Positions 20,996 to 32,300 of a stretch of 64,000 nucleotides of DNA are shown here, one piece after another. The notes beneath the pieces were generated by a model. It did not search any database. It saw nothing but the letters and a program-made list of their open reading frames with translations, and was not told where the DNA came from. Where the stretch lies: contig RPFO01000154.1 in the NCBI GenBank assembly GCA_009746045.1, positions 3,970,763 to 4,034,762 on the forward strand, in the 5' to 3' direction. Origin of the DNA: Mesostigma viride. Lineage: Eukaryota; Streptophyta; Mesostigmatophyceae; Mesostigmatales; Mesostigmataceae. How positions within the stretch are numbered: the first letter of the stretch is position 1; the number at the start of each line of letters is the position of its first letter. A program made the translations under genes and the position numbers.

Positions 20996-21029
20996 TGAGG
21001 ACTTATCAAGGAGACAACTGAGGACTTAT
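20996..21029 (-). mobile_element. 12-bp PLE 3'-end scar with 11-bp TSD
   Basis: CAAGGAGACAAC (21007-21018), the reverse complement of the PLE terminus GTTGTCTCCTTG, sits between two copies of TGAGGACTTAT (20996-21006 and 21019-21029). The other LINE A tails (27461-27475, 61076-61090) have the TSD sequence only once, so the empty site is visible inside the window. Confidence 0.75.
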
Positions 21030-21032
21030 GCT

Positions 21033-21051
21033 CACGTGACGCAGTCACGTG
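21033..21051. repeat. LINE A 3' palindrome
   Basis: CACGTGACGCAGTCACGTG, an 8-bp perfect inverted repeat around GCA, followed by TTAATTAATTAG-type repeats. Relatives lie at 22916, 24446, 27476 and 61053. Confidence 0.85.
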
Positions 21052-21484
21052 TCTTAGTATTATTAATTAATTAGTTAATTAATGTGCACAATGTAGGAAG
21101 AAAGGGCAGAGACCCCCTTTCTCCTTCATGCCAGAGGCATGCATGCCACAGCTGCAATCGGACACCGGATACACGAATCATCCGGACGGCAAGTTTAACT
21201 TTTTGCACCAACACTAATAGTGTTGGTGCAAAAAGACCCACTGTGTGAGCTTATCATAACAAGGAGCGTGGGCAAGTAATCTGATCATAGCGCCAGGATG
21301 TAGCATGGCTGACAGTACAAGGGCTAAGCTATTAAAGGCTATGGCTGGTTGTCGGTACCGTGTGTTAGCGGTGCACGTGACTAGGTATGGTGGCCCGTGG
21401 CACAGCTAGGCAAACATTCTATAGGCTTGGCTGCCATGGCGGCATGCAGTGACTAGTACCAATGGATACAAGCTAGGGCTATTC

Positions 21485-22965
21485 TAGCCCGCAGGGGGCG
21501 TCCACATCTTAATTGTCGTTAATTGATCATCAGGTCCCCGCCCCTCCACTACACCTTGGGCTTCTGGCCACCTTTTTTGGGTCACCTGCTTGTGGCGCGG
21601 AGGTATTCCGGCCACAGGTCGCGTCGCTGCTGCTGCTGCTGAGCGGGGGTCAGGTCGTCGTCCAGCGTCCAGGTGACGGAGGTCGACGTGCAACCTCTTG
21701 CTGCGACAAGAAAGGAACCGCTGCTTGTCCTCAGGGGAGGGGAAGGTGAGTGAGGACTGGTGGGGGAGCCGCCTTGTCCCGTGAGTGGGGAAGGCGGTGG
21801 CACCCACGCAGTTCTACCTCACCTACCAGGCCCATGACGGTGAAGGAAGCTGGTCCTTGAGCTCGTCGGCAAGGGTGGTTGACGTCTCACCTGGCTTCTG
21901 GGGGAAGCGACGCAGCACCACCCGGCAGTCGCGGCGAGCGCGGTCGGTGGCCTCCCGTAGTTCGGCCAGTGGCGCGCAAGTCTTCAAGCTCCTGGAGTTT
22001 CGTAGCGATATGGCGTCGGTGGTTGAGGCGGTCGCTGTCCGCAGCAGGTCCGCATAGGAGAGCGGCGGGAGGTCGCCAGCATTCACCAAATACTCTCTTC
22101 TACCGACTAATCTTCTCCTGCCGGGGTGGCTGGGATGCGATCATTGGTGGCCGTCTGCTCCGCTATCTTTGGGCCGGACCTGTGCGGCCAGGGCCTCGGT
22201 GTGGGCTGCGATGCATGGCTCCAAGCTTGTTCATGAGCACGCTGCACTTGCCCTCCACGTACCTGGTTTAGGCGAGAGACAAGTTCAGCATGCGTCTCAG
22301 ATCGTGCCTGCGCCGCGGTGTGCGGCGCCGTGAAATGAGGTTGGAGCAGTTGTGGACGGACCTAGCTTGGTTTCCACATTGGAGACCCGGGCCTCCACCG
22401 TGTTGAGCGTCGTATTCAGCGAGGTCAGCTTCTCGGCCAACGGCCAGGTCACATCGGCTCCTCCAGCACTTGACTGCTCGGATGTCATCCTTGCAGAGGG
22501 AGGGAGCCGATGTGGCTGGCGGCTGGGCAGGCCGGGCTCAGTGGGTTGCGGAGCTTAGCGACGATGCCCATAAGAGTTTGCTGGAAGAAGCTGCACATCA
22601 TGCAGGATAGCGAGGCGGTGGTTGAGCTCTGGCCTAGCTGGCGAGGAACCCCTGAGTCCGCAGGTCGTCGGCGAGGATGGGCCCAACGGGCCCAAGGAGC
22701 TTGCGTTCCGTTCTTGTGCTAAGATTAAATGCACTATTTTGGCGGCGCATTCTTCCGTGGTCAGACTTTGCATCCAGTTGCTGAAAGAAAAGCGTTCATT
22801 GTCTGGTAGGTACTTTCGCCATTTGTGTTCGTGGCAGGGTTTCTTGGGCTCCGACGGGCGAGGCGCTTGGCATCCCTGCATGTTCCCCTCCCACTGAGGA
22901 CTTATTATGCTCGATCACGTGACGCAGTCACATCTTTATTATTTTATTGACGTGTCACACTTAAT
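21485..22965 (-). mobile_element. LINE ORF1-like remnant (inverted) plus group A tail
   Basis: The minus-strand frames from 22881 down to 21490 resemble the ORF1 remnant at 24833-26411: coiled-coil-like Ala/Glu-rich stretches and a conserved DDDLTPAQQQQQRRDLWPEY block at about 21650-21590. It is broken by stops and frameshifts. Directly to its right (22881-22965), in plus orientation, lies a group A 3' tail with the palindrome at 22916-22932. The inverted 5' part and sense 3' end together resemble a 5'-inverted (twin-primed) insertion. Confidence 0.6.
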
Positions 22966-22970
22966 TAATT

Positions 22971-23005
22971 ATAAATTACTTTGTTGTCTCCTTGATAAAT
23001 TACTT
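22971..23005 (+). mobile_element. 13-bp PLE 3'-end scar with 11-bp TSD
   Basis: TGTTGTCTCCTTG (22982-22994), the extreme 3' end of the PLE, lies between perfect copies of ATAAATTACTT (22971-22981 and 22995-23005). The fragment alone would be unrecognisable without the flanking duplication. Confidence 0.75.
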
Positions 23006-23608
23006 ATCGCGTGCATGAGCATGCACTGAAGGCATGCCACGGAGTACATACCTGATGTCAGGTACTTTTTTATGCGGATACTGCACCCGCGCAGCAAAGG
23101 CAAGCTTGGTGCGACTCACTGAGTCGCCCAGGTCGATCTGGAGTTGCAGATATAGCAACTCTGACATGTCATCCGGACTATACGTCCCCTGAACTAGGAG
23201 CTACGTATGAGTACTGTACGCTTGGCCATGCAATGATTATGACGTATATGGGTGCATGGGGACGTAGGTAATTGCATGCCCGGCCCGGCCCGATCGACCC
23301 AATAGCCCAGGAGAACTATAATGGCTTCTTGCGGATCGATCGAGCCTGAGGGCTTACACATGATCGACGGTTAATTGATCAGTTATTATAGCCTGTTGCC
23401 GTACGTACGTATTATTGCCGGCCGGCCGGGTACCATGGGCGCTCGATCAAACATCGAACTCCTGACCCATACATATGTACTCCAACATATCGCCTGTGCC
23501 TCACCATATCGCAGCAATGACCTCGATTTCTTTATTCCATTTTTGTTTTGTAATTATTATTAATTACTCTTTACTTTTTATTCATTTATTCTTGTTATTA
23601 TTCTTCAA
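23006..23608. other. Spacer without recognisable gene
   Basis: A/T-richer spacer. GGCATGCCACGGAGTAC near 23030 matches the 3' UTR of LINE group B, so a small fragment of that element may lie here. Nothing else is recognised. Confidence 0.35.
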
Positions 23609-24012
23609 GTTTTCTGTTCTGTTCTGTTCTGTTCTGTTCTGTTCTGTTCTGTTCTGTTCTGTTCTGTTCTGTTCTGTTCTGTTCTGTTCTGTTCTGTTCT
23701 GTTCTGTTCTGTTCTGTTCTGTTCTGTTCTGTTCTGTTCTGTTCTGTTCTGTTCTGTTCTGCATGTTCTGTTCTGTTCTGTTCTGTTCTGTTCTGTTCTG
23801 TTCTGTTCTGTTCTGTTCTGTTCTGTTCTGTTCTGTTCTGTTCTGTTCTGTTCTGTTCTGTTCTGTTCTGTTCTGTTCTGTTCTGTTCTGTTCTGTTCTG
23901 TTCTGTTCTGTTCTGTTCTGTTCTGTTCTGTTCTGTTCTGTTCTGTTCTGTTCTGTTCTGTTCTGTTCTGTTCTGTTCTGTTCTGTTCTGTTCTGTTCTG
24001 TTCTGTTCTGTC
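23609..24012. repeat. (GTTCT)n pentanucleotide array
   Basis: About 80 nearly perfect copies of GTTCT, with one interruption (GCAT) at about 23760. It passes at 24012 into a TTTC array. The long frame across both arrays on each strand is a by-product of the repeat. Confidence 0.95.
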
Positions 24013-24290
<278 letters not shown>

Positions 24291-24445
24291 TTTATCTTTT
24301 ATTTCTTCCCTTTTAATTTATACTTTCTTACCTTCATGTGCGTGTGTGTTCTCTTTTTCCTTCTCAGTTTGACCCATGGTGATTTATTATAATTTTGAAA
24401 AAAAATGTTTGGTACGTTTGGTACCATCTATTAATAATTAATAAG

Positions 24446-24464
24446 CACGTGACTGCGTCACGTG
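24446..24464. repeat. Solo LINE A palindrome
   Basis: CACGTGACTGCGTCACGTG with TTAATAATTAATAAG to its left, but without the conserved CCCACTGAGGACTTATG that precedes the palindrome in full tails. It is probably an inverted, truncated tail. Confidence 0.65.
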
Positions 24465-24796
24465 GGTGCCAATATAGAGTAAAGGAACCTTCAACCCTAT
24501 ATACACAGCGAGAAGGAGGGAGGGCGCCCTAGCTTCTCTCACTGCCGCGCAAGTGGGCAGGCCACAGAGCGCTCTCTCCACAGCATGGTGCATGCCGGGC
24601 CGCGCAACACTGTGGGTGCAATACAACCAATGCAATACCATAGGTAGGCTGACGCATAGCTTATGCTACAAAGCCTGGTGATGTGGGCTCAAGACCGGAC
24701 GTCAGCTAAGGCGCAAGCTGATGACCACAAGGTGCCAGAGCTAATTGAAGGTACTATAATAATGCTCAGTGCGCTAATATCATTTCAAGTGCTGTA

Positions 24797-26411
24797 ATGC
24801 CTAAGCTATCCCATAATCGATTGCGGCCGCATCTAGACATCTTGCTTGAGTGCTCTATCCCGGGGGAGCCCGGGGGGGCTTCCACAGTTCATCTTGTTGA
24901 CATAAAGGTCCCCGCCCCGCCAGTACACTTGGGGCTTCTCAGGGTTGGTCTTGTGGCGGATGTAGTCGGGCCACTGATCGCGGCGTTGCTGCTGCTGGGC
25001 TGGCGTCAGCTCGTCGTCAAGCGACCAGGAGGTGTTCACCAGCTTCTTGCGGCGTCGAGAGAGGAACCGAACTCGGGCTGTGATGTCGCTGGAGGTGAGG
25101 ACCACTGGAGGGGGCCCAGCCTTGGCCCGTGGATGGGGCAGGCGGTAGGCACCCTGCAGTGTCGCACCTGGCACTGAGCGCCATGCACGCCACTGAAGAG
25201 TTTATTCTTCAGCTCGTGGAGAAGAGAGTCTGGGGTCTCCGGCTGCATGTCGAAGCGCCTGAGGATGACCCGGCAGCGGCGACGGTCGCGGTCAGTGGCC
25301 TCGCGGCGCGTGTCTTCCAGCTCCTGGAGCTTGGTGGTGACTGATGGCGGTCGTGGTAGAGGATGCCTGGCTCTTGAGCCGAGGTCAGCCCATGCAGGAG
25401 GCCGGCGCGAGTCGAGGGGTCATCGCTATATAGCCCTATACCAGCAGGTTGGGCGGCGATGGTGGCCGTTCGCTCGGCGATCTCGGGGACCTGCGTGGCC
25501 AGGGCGTCTACCTTGGTAGCAACTGCCTCAAGTTTCACGGTGCAGTGCCGGGGCCGACTCGGCCTTCCACCTGTGCAAGGCGGGTGGTCACAGTGGCTGT
25601 GGCCTCGGAAACTTTGGTGGCAGTGTGCTCTTGCAGTACTATAAAGCAGTAAACTGAGGCTGGAGCTTGAGTGCGACTCAGACTGGCTTGAACAATGTTG
25701 TTGACCTGGGCCGAGAGAGTGTTGAGTGGGCTGTCAGGCGCGTTCAGGGCGGCGAGCTGCTCAGCCATTAATTGGCGCCAGCTGCTCCGCCACTGCTGCC
25801 AGCTCGGATGGAGTCCGTGCTGGGGGAGGTGCCGCTCTGCGAGGATGCTAGTACAGCTGCTGTGGCTGCCCGTCTGCGCTAGCTCATGCAGGAGGCTCCT
25901 GAGGCCGGCCAGCGTAGCCAATCTGGGTTGAAGTCCTGGGCGTCGCAGCGCAGGTAGCTGCACATGATGACTGCCTTCAAGTACGCCTCGGGTTCCGTTG
26001 AAGCAGCCATTCCCAGTTGGGCTTGGTGACCTAATTGTCGCCAGGGGTAGTAGGCAGAAAAAGTTCGTCATGGCCGGCGGGCCAGGAACTTGATAATATC
26101 GTCACATTGTTCCTTCGTGAGCGTAAAGATTTCCAAGATGCAAAAATCCCGCTGGCCGGCGCCGAAGCGCGGCGGACATCCCATTTAGTATGGGAAGTTC
26201 GGGTTTTCTTGGGAATGGGCGACGAATTTGGTGTAGAGCATTGCATCGAGGGAGGCAGACCGGGGGGCAGAGCTGGGATCAGCGTGAGAGGCCGGTTGGC
26301 GTCTGCAGGAGTTGAAGTCGCATGTGCTGCTGTTGACGGAAATGTCGACAGCAGCTCGATTTGTTTGTCAAGCATACTGAACAAAAAAATTTGTTTGTCA
26401 ACCATAAACAA
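24797..26411 (-). mobile_element. LINE ORF1-like remnant, minus strand
   Basis: Sense order from 26411: LPTTPGDN and KWDVRRASAPASGIF (N-terminal part), MAEQLAALNAPDSPLNTLSA with an Ala/Thr/Val coiled-coil-like stretch (about 25800-25550), then ATKVDALATQVPEIAERTAT (about 25520), and finally SLDDELTPAQQQQRRDQWPD with a YWRGGDLYVNKM end (about 25030-24880). The last block resembles the C-terminal segment of ORF1 nucleic-acid-binding proteins in L1-like elements. At least three frames are needed, so it is dead. Confidence 0.6.
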
Positions 26412-26689
26412 AGCCTACGCTAACAAGAGATACCACGACAAAATAACTACAACTAGCCGGCATGCATGAGACACTCCACACCGCAGAATGAAGTAAAACA
26501 GCCTAATAACCGTGCTGCGCCGCAAAGTCAGCCCGCGTGCGGTGGAGCAAGTCATGTCAGCCGTAGGCTGGGTAAGCGCTACCGAAAGGCGTTGGCGCCA
26601 GTACGACGTCCAGACAGAGCGCCAACCAAGGGGCCGGTGATTCATATCAACATTCGCGCAGACATAAGCGCCTGCGCTGGTTGTCTCTT

Positions 26690-27515
26690 TGATACATGCT
26701 GCTCGGCAGTTGGCTTCCCGACTGCGAGGACGACATGACGACACGGATCGGCATGGCGTGGGCGCACCTCCATAACATGACCACCGCCGCTGGTGGAGCA
26801 ACCCCGCCCTACCCCGGATCGTCAAGCGTGACCTCTTCAAGGTCGTCATTCTGACGATCCTGACCTACGGCGCCGAGACGTGGACACTGCCGCAGGAGCT
26901 GGAGCAACGACTCGACGGCGCCGTCACCAAGATGCTGCGCAAGGCCCTTAACATCCCCTTTGGTTTGCACATTAGTAATGAGGATTTGTACGCTGATTTG
27001 CCCTATGTCAGTTCCCACATTATTAGGCACAGGCGCCTGGGCCTAGCCGTGGGCCGACCTGGACCGCACAGATCAGGTAGACACATCAGATAGACTAGCC
27101 TGGCACCAAGCCCGCCCAGCCTGGGCGATATGTCCTCACCTGGCGTGCCCCCGGCCGCGCGCGGCAGGTCCGCCACCCGTGGACTTTTCGTGATAGACTC
27201 GGCATGGACATGTGCTACACTAGACGTGACGGGCTCACACCCGGGCAGCCTCCTGGTTTGTCTGTAATATGGAGGCAGATGGTGCGCAAGGATAGATGGC
27301 AAGTAGTGATGAAGGAGACCACCCCCAAGCCTGTGGGGGCTCCGCGTGTGACCAAGTATGGCATTCACCGCGATTCGGGCCGCGGTGCATGCCCACACCC
27401 CTGTAACTAGGACCTAGATAGCTAATACCATCCATATTTCCATCCCATGTTCCCCTCCCACTGAGGACTTATGCTCACGTGACTGCGTCACGTGTCTATT
27501 AATTAATTAATTAAT
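26690..27515 (+). mobile_element. LINE group A, RT C-terminal part and tail
   Basis: Begins inside the coding region (LLGSWLPDCEDD-type sequence at 26698), runs through TYGAETWTLPQELEQRLDGA and the LGLA-HLART region, and ends with the palindrome at 27476-27494 and (TTAA)n. A 20-bp word of the PLE 3' end (CCTGCGCTGGTTGTCTCTTT) sits at the left junction (26668-26689). It joins the inverted ORF1 piece on its left. Confidence 0.75.
27476..27494. repeat. LINE A 3' palindrome
   Basis: CACGTGACTGCGTCACGTG, an 8-bp perfect inverted repeat around TGC, followed by TCTATTAATTAATTAATTAA. Confidence 0.85.
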
Positions 27516-27837
27516 GCTTTTGCTGTGTCGAAGCTTTATTGCACCGGTGCAACTACTGCAGTAGGCTAGACCCTCCCAGTGAGCAGTTTATACATTGAAC
27601 CTGTTGCCTGCCTTTCAAGGCAACGACAGAAAGGGGGGGGGGGCATGCCCCCTTATTGCTGTGTGCACATCAAACAGGGATGAAAGGTACCCGTACTCAG
27701 AAGTTGGTACCCCGTAGCTCTCTCACTGGAGGCGCGTGAATCAATTTATGAATCGGATTAAAACTGGCTTTTGGTTCTCAATTCTCAAATCCTCAGAGGG
27801 CGGGGGCTGAGATTAAATAAGAGGCGTGCCTCTATCT
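27516..27837. other. Spacer between LINE A and LINE B
   Basis: No gene recognised. Contains a G9 run near 27640. Confidence 0.3.
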
Positions 27838-28000
27838 AGGATGAGGATTACATCCCCATCTAGTGCTTAACGGTTGGGGGATGATGCAGACGATATTTGT
27901 TTAAACTTTTGTGTAATTATTTTTCTAATGAGATTAGCATAGTACTCCGTGGCATGCCTTTGCGCATGACACGCAAGTACTTACTTACTTATTTACTCTA
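27838..28000 (+). mobile_element. LINE group B 3' tail, solo
   Basis: Matches 28705-28870: coding end GATGAGGATTACATCCCCAT and stop, the UTR with TTTGTGTAATT (TGTAA, the usual green-algal poly(A) signal), GGCATGCC, and an ACTTACTTACTTATTTACT tail. Confidence 0.75.
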
Positions 28001-28330
28001 TCTAGATATAGTTTTGGAGGAGCGTTTCTATTGGCATTAATTTGTAGTACTATAGGACAACCCGGAAGTGTGGAAAGGAGCCGGCGTTGCGTCGCGCTGT
28101 GCTGTGGCGAACTTATTCTCCGCCATCGGATTGCACCATCAATGAGCGTCGATGACCAGTCGTCGATGAACCCAACGCAAGCCATGTACGAAAAGAAGTA
28201 CGAATTGGCGCGGCGGCTTAGGGGTGAAAATTCGGCAAGTTGCAGAACTTGTAGCCCGGCGACATAGCGTCTAGCAGTCCGCAGGTAGTCCGTAGGGCTC
28301 GCGAGGATTTGAGAATTTGAGTGGACCGAT
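28001..28330. other. Unassigned segment between two LINE B tails
   Basis: Short frames on both strands (28031-28267 +; 28422-27985 -) without family resemblance. It may be flanking or internal LINE B sequence. Confidence 0.3.
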
Positions 28331-28870
28331 GTGGGCCCTGCCGGGGGGCTTAAGACTGGCCAACCAGGTAGACACCTCCTCCTATGGCAGGGTCCCCTTG
28401 TCCCATCGCAACCCACTGGCAAACTTGCGCGCGCCGGGTACCGGCGCGGCGCGACCCGGACCTATGTGACACAACTGCTTGAAGATGCAGGGCTTCTGGG
28501 ACTATCCGTACTCCGCGCCCGCATGATTGACAAGGAGAAATGGGCTGCCATCTGCGATAAGCACCTTCCCGAGGGGTATGCTCCTGTTTTCTCCCCACGG
28601 GCCCCGCGGCCCGTTGCTAGCCAGGGTAGAAGTCCGCAGGTGGAGGTTATTGGTCCTGAGGATAGCCGCTACACTACCGCCTCGTCTGCCATTACAGTAG
28701 AGGACAGCTCGGATGAGGATTACATCCCCATCTAGTGCTCAACGGTTGGGGGATGATGCAGACGATATTTGTTTAAACTTTTGTGTAATTATTTTTCTAA
28801 TGAGATTAGCATAAGTACTCCGTGGCATGCCTTAGTGCTTGCGTGTCATGCGCATACTTACTTACTTAGA
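28331..28870 (+). mobile_element. LINE group B, C-terminal coding end and tail
   Basis: The frame 28331-28735 gives a LINE-like end: TYVTQLLEDAGLLGL, then MIDKEKWAAICDKHLPEGYA, then an acidic terminus SSDEDYIPI. The 3' UTR has TGTAA and a TTAC-repeat tail at 28852-28868. Further copies: 18240-18600 (-), 27838-28000 (+) and 63480-63800 (-). Confidence 0.75.
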
Positions 28871-29057
28871 ATTTGAGAATGAGACTTGAGCCAATCAGTA
28901 CAAAAAACGACCACTTTGAATGATGAATTTACATGCAGACAAGAGGGGCGAATCTAGCCAATTTGCAATTCCACTGCTACACCTTTTCAAGCTGTGTTTT
29001 TATGCCTCCTCCGAGCTGCACTGGTCAACGTTCCAAAACTACTTCATTCAGAACATT

Positions 29058-29062
29058 TTACA
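29058..29062 (-). terminator. Possible poly(A) signal of EMC2
   Basis: TGTAA on the minus strand, 275 nt downstream of the EMC2 stop. TGTAA is the common green-algal polyadenylation signal, but a five-base word is weak evidence. Confidence 0.3.
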
Positions 29063-29336
29063 ATCTCAGCACTGGAATCTTTCTCTTCATAAGCAAGAAT
29101 GAATGCATCTTTTGCAGGGCTCTGAGAACTAAGTAGCATTTGCAGCTGTTTCATAAACAGCTTCTTGCAAAAAAACAGCTGCTGTGCACATCCCTGTGCT
29201 GAGAACACGGGGGGGGTTTCTTCGCAACATCCAAGTGCTGGCTCACTCTTCCGACTGTTAAGTGAGACAAGCAGTTTCGGAACTAATTAGCCAGAAGCTA
29301 GGACCCTGGAACTATGGCATCAACTAAGCACCCAGA

Positions 29337-32300
29337 CTATGCGGTCGAGACAGCCAAGGTCGACGCCGCAAGTTCCTGCAAGGGCGACTGCCGCTGCTTA
29401 TACAGCTTCCTCAGTGCCTCGGTCGCCAGCCCGTTGAACTCGCTGTTCTCAGGGCCTGGCTTGGACCCTTTTGCCACTGCGAGCGCTGACGTGGTCTGTG
29501 GACGCAACAGGAGCCAATCGCAACGATGCAGCCAGCCTCTCTTTAGTACAGCATGACCCTGACCAAGAATCCAGACCTGCACATCCGCAACAGCGCCGCC
29601 ATGATCCCACCGCCCCACTTGATGTATGTTGCGACAGCCGACAAGGGCAAAAAGCCAGCTTCGTCGGCCCATCTCGAGGGTCGCTCTTACTTGCAATTGC
29701 TGGGTTCCTCCCCCAATGCCCGATGCACCTGCTCAAGGGCCCAGCAAGCCTGCCCTGCGCCTTTCCTGCGATACATGCCTCTATGTAAATAGAAGTAGGC
29801 GCACCAGCACCCAAAAGAGAGTGAGCGCGTAAGTGTTGGTGACCCTGGTGACTGGCTAATCACGTTTCCACACATGAAGCCACTTCTTTTCGCACCCTCG
29901 TCCAACATCATGAGTATTCGCGTAAACTACCAACATAAATACTGCGTAAACCCACCAGCACCAGGCCCATACAGTGAACGCACGCGAGCAAGCGGTGCCA
30001 TAACTATTAAATGGCTAATTGGAAGGTTCCTAACCATTTGCGTCAAATGGAAGTAGAATAATGATATTGAAATATATGCCACCAGCACCAGCCCACCAGC
30101 ACCAGCCCGTAGAGCGAGCGCATGGTAGGCGTCTACCATCACAAGGAACCATGAGGCTCATAAAAGTCTGTGCCCATACATTTCTATTAAACACGGATGT
30201 ATAAGCAGACAAATTAATGATACAACCCACCAGCACCAGCCCGTAGAGCGAGCGCACATCGCTGGCGTCAGAAATCTCCACCGCGGCTGCGTAATGCTTG
30301 CGTGCGCTGCGAAGGTTGTCCGCGCCCCCCATGGTGTAGCACACCTGCAGGGGCCGGCAACGCCATTTCGCCCCCATGGTGCCGTTTGGGCCCAAGCCGC
30401 CAGCACATCATCCCGAGGCGAGCAACGACCAGTGTAGAGTTACTAAGAATGGCAAGTGTCTGTTTGATTAGAAAACTAGGCGGTCCGCAGGTGGACCCAC
30501 GATGAAGCGAAGACCATCTCGGACTAACGTACCCTAGCAAAGCCCACTATGAAAAGCAAGAACATCTCGGACTAAAGTACCCTGGCAAAGCTCACTATGA
30601 AAAGCAAGAACATCTCGGACTAAAGTACCCTGGCAAAGCCCACTATGAAAAGCAAGAACATCTCGGACTAAAGTACCCTGGCAAAGCCCACTATGAAAAG
30701 CAAGACCATCTCGGACTAACGTACCCTGGCAAAGCCCACTATGAAAAGCAAGACCATCTCGGACTAACGTACCCTAGCAAAGCCCACTATGAAAAGCAAG
30801 AACATCTCGGACTAACGTACCCTGGCAAAGCCCACTATGAAAAGCAAGAACATCTCGGACTAACGTACCCTGGCAAAGCCCACTATGAAAAGCAAGAACA
30901 TCTCGGACTAAAGTACCCTGGCAAAGCTCACTATGAAAAGCAAGAACATCTCGGACTAAAGTACCCTGGCAAAGCCCACTATGAAAAGCAAGACCATCTC
31001 GGACTAACGTACCCTGGCAAAGCCCACTATGAAAAGCAAGACCATCTCGGACTAACGTACCCTAGCAAAGCCCACTATGAAAAGCAAGAACATCTCGGAC
31101 TAACGTACCCTGGCAAAGCCCACTATGAAAAGCAAGAACATCTCGGACTAACGTACCCTGGCAAAGCCCACTATGAAAAGCAAGACCATCTCGGACTAAC
31201 GTACCCTGGCAAAGCCCACTATGAAAAGCAAGACCATCTCGGACTAACGTACCCTGGCAAAGCCCACTATGAAAAGCAAGACCATCTCGGACTAACGTAC
31301 CCTAGCAAAGCCCACTATGAAAAGCAAGAACATCTCGGACTAACGTACCCTGGCAAAGCCCACTATGAAAAGCAAGAACATCTCGGACTAACGTACCCTG
31401 GCAAAGCCCACTATGAAAAGCAAGACCATCTCGGACTAACGTACCCTGGCAAAGCCCACTATGAAAAGCAAGAACATCTCGGACTAACGTACCCTGGCAA
31501 AGCCCACTATGAAAAGCAAGAACATCTCGGACTAACGTACCCTGGCAAAGCCCACCATGAAAAGCAAGACCATCTCGGACTAACGTACCCTAGCAAAGCC
31601 CACTATGAAAAGCAAGAACATCTCGGACTAACGTACCCTGGCAAAGCCCACTATGAAAAGCAAGAACATCTCGGACTAACGTACCCTGGCAAAGCCCACC
31701 ATGAAAAGCAAGACCATCTCGGACTAACGTACCCTGGCAAAGCCCACACCGCGCCCCAAACATCCATGAAACAACCAGCGCAGGCCGGAAATTGGAAGAA
31801 TCCGGACCATGGAAGCTCGAGCCCGCGGCTATCTTATCCGTTTGTCAAGGCTTTAAGGATGATGGAAATATGTTTGAGGAGGTTGGGAAGTAAAGAGGGT
31901 GACTGATAAACCATAGGGCCGCGCGCATTCTCACCAGGCAAGCAAACCAGTTCACAATGACGGAAACGCTGAATGCAAAAGGTCACCAACACGATTGCCA
32001 TCTAGTTAGCCAAGCCACGACCATGTCCTTAATTAATTAACATTAGAATCACGAAGTGAGCCTAACCATGCCCACCTGGGAAGCCCAGCCACATCCACCT
32101 GGTGAGCCGAGCAACACTAACGGGAGTACTCCAGCCACACCCATGCAAATGCAAATACCCATGCCCGTCAGCAAGCTAAATTATGTCCGCCTGGTGAGCC
32201 TGCACTAGGATGCCTCCCCAACAAGACAGCCAGCGGTCTGATCCCAACGGCACGTGTCATTTGGCCAGACTCCGCTCACTGCCTGCCTCCCCCCATCACA

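Larger units (their letters stand above)
19515..21080 (+). mobile_element. LINE group A, RT to 3' tail, frameshifted
   Basis: Sense order: ILIFIDFIKAFDSVLWDALW (RT motif with catalytic Asp, about 19640), DVWQGCVLSPTYLFIIVVDY (about 19820), LIYADDITLIE (YADD at 20009-20020), LLGSWLPDCEDDMATRIGMA (about 20220), TYGAETWTL (about 20385), then RHRRLGLAGHLART and the C-terminal tail. The catalytic Asp and YADD lie in overlapping frames 19564-19980 and 19880-20554, so at least one frameshift has occurred. The tail ends with a palindrome at 21033-21051 and TTAA repeats. A hairpin precedes it at 19532-19559. Confidence 0.82.

Noticed and set aside
30503-31748. CRISPR-like array
   Set aside because: Units follow each other directly with no unique spacers, in a eukaryotic intron. 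It is a tandem satellite.
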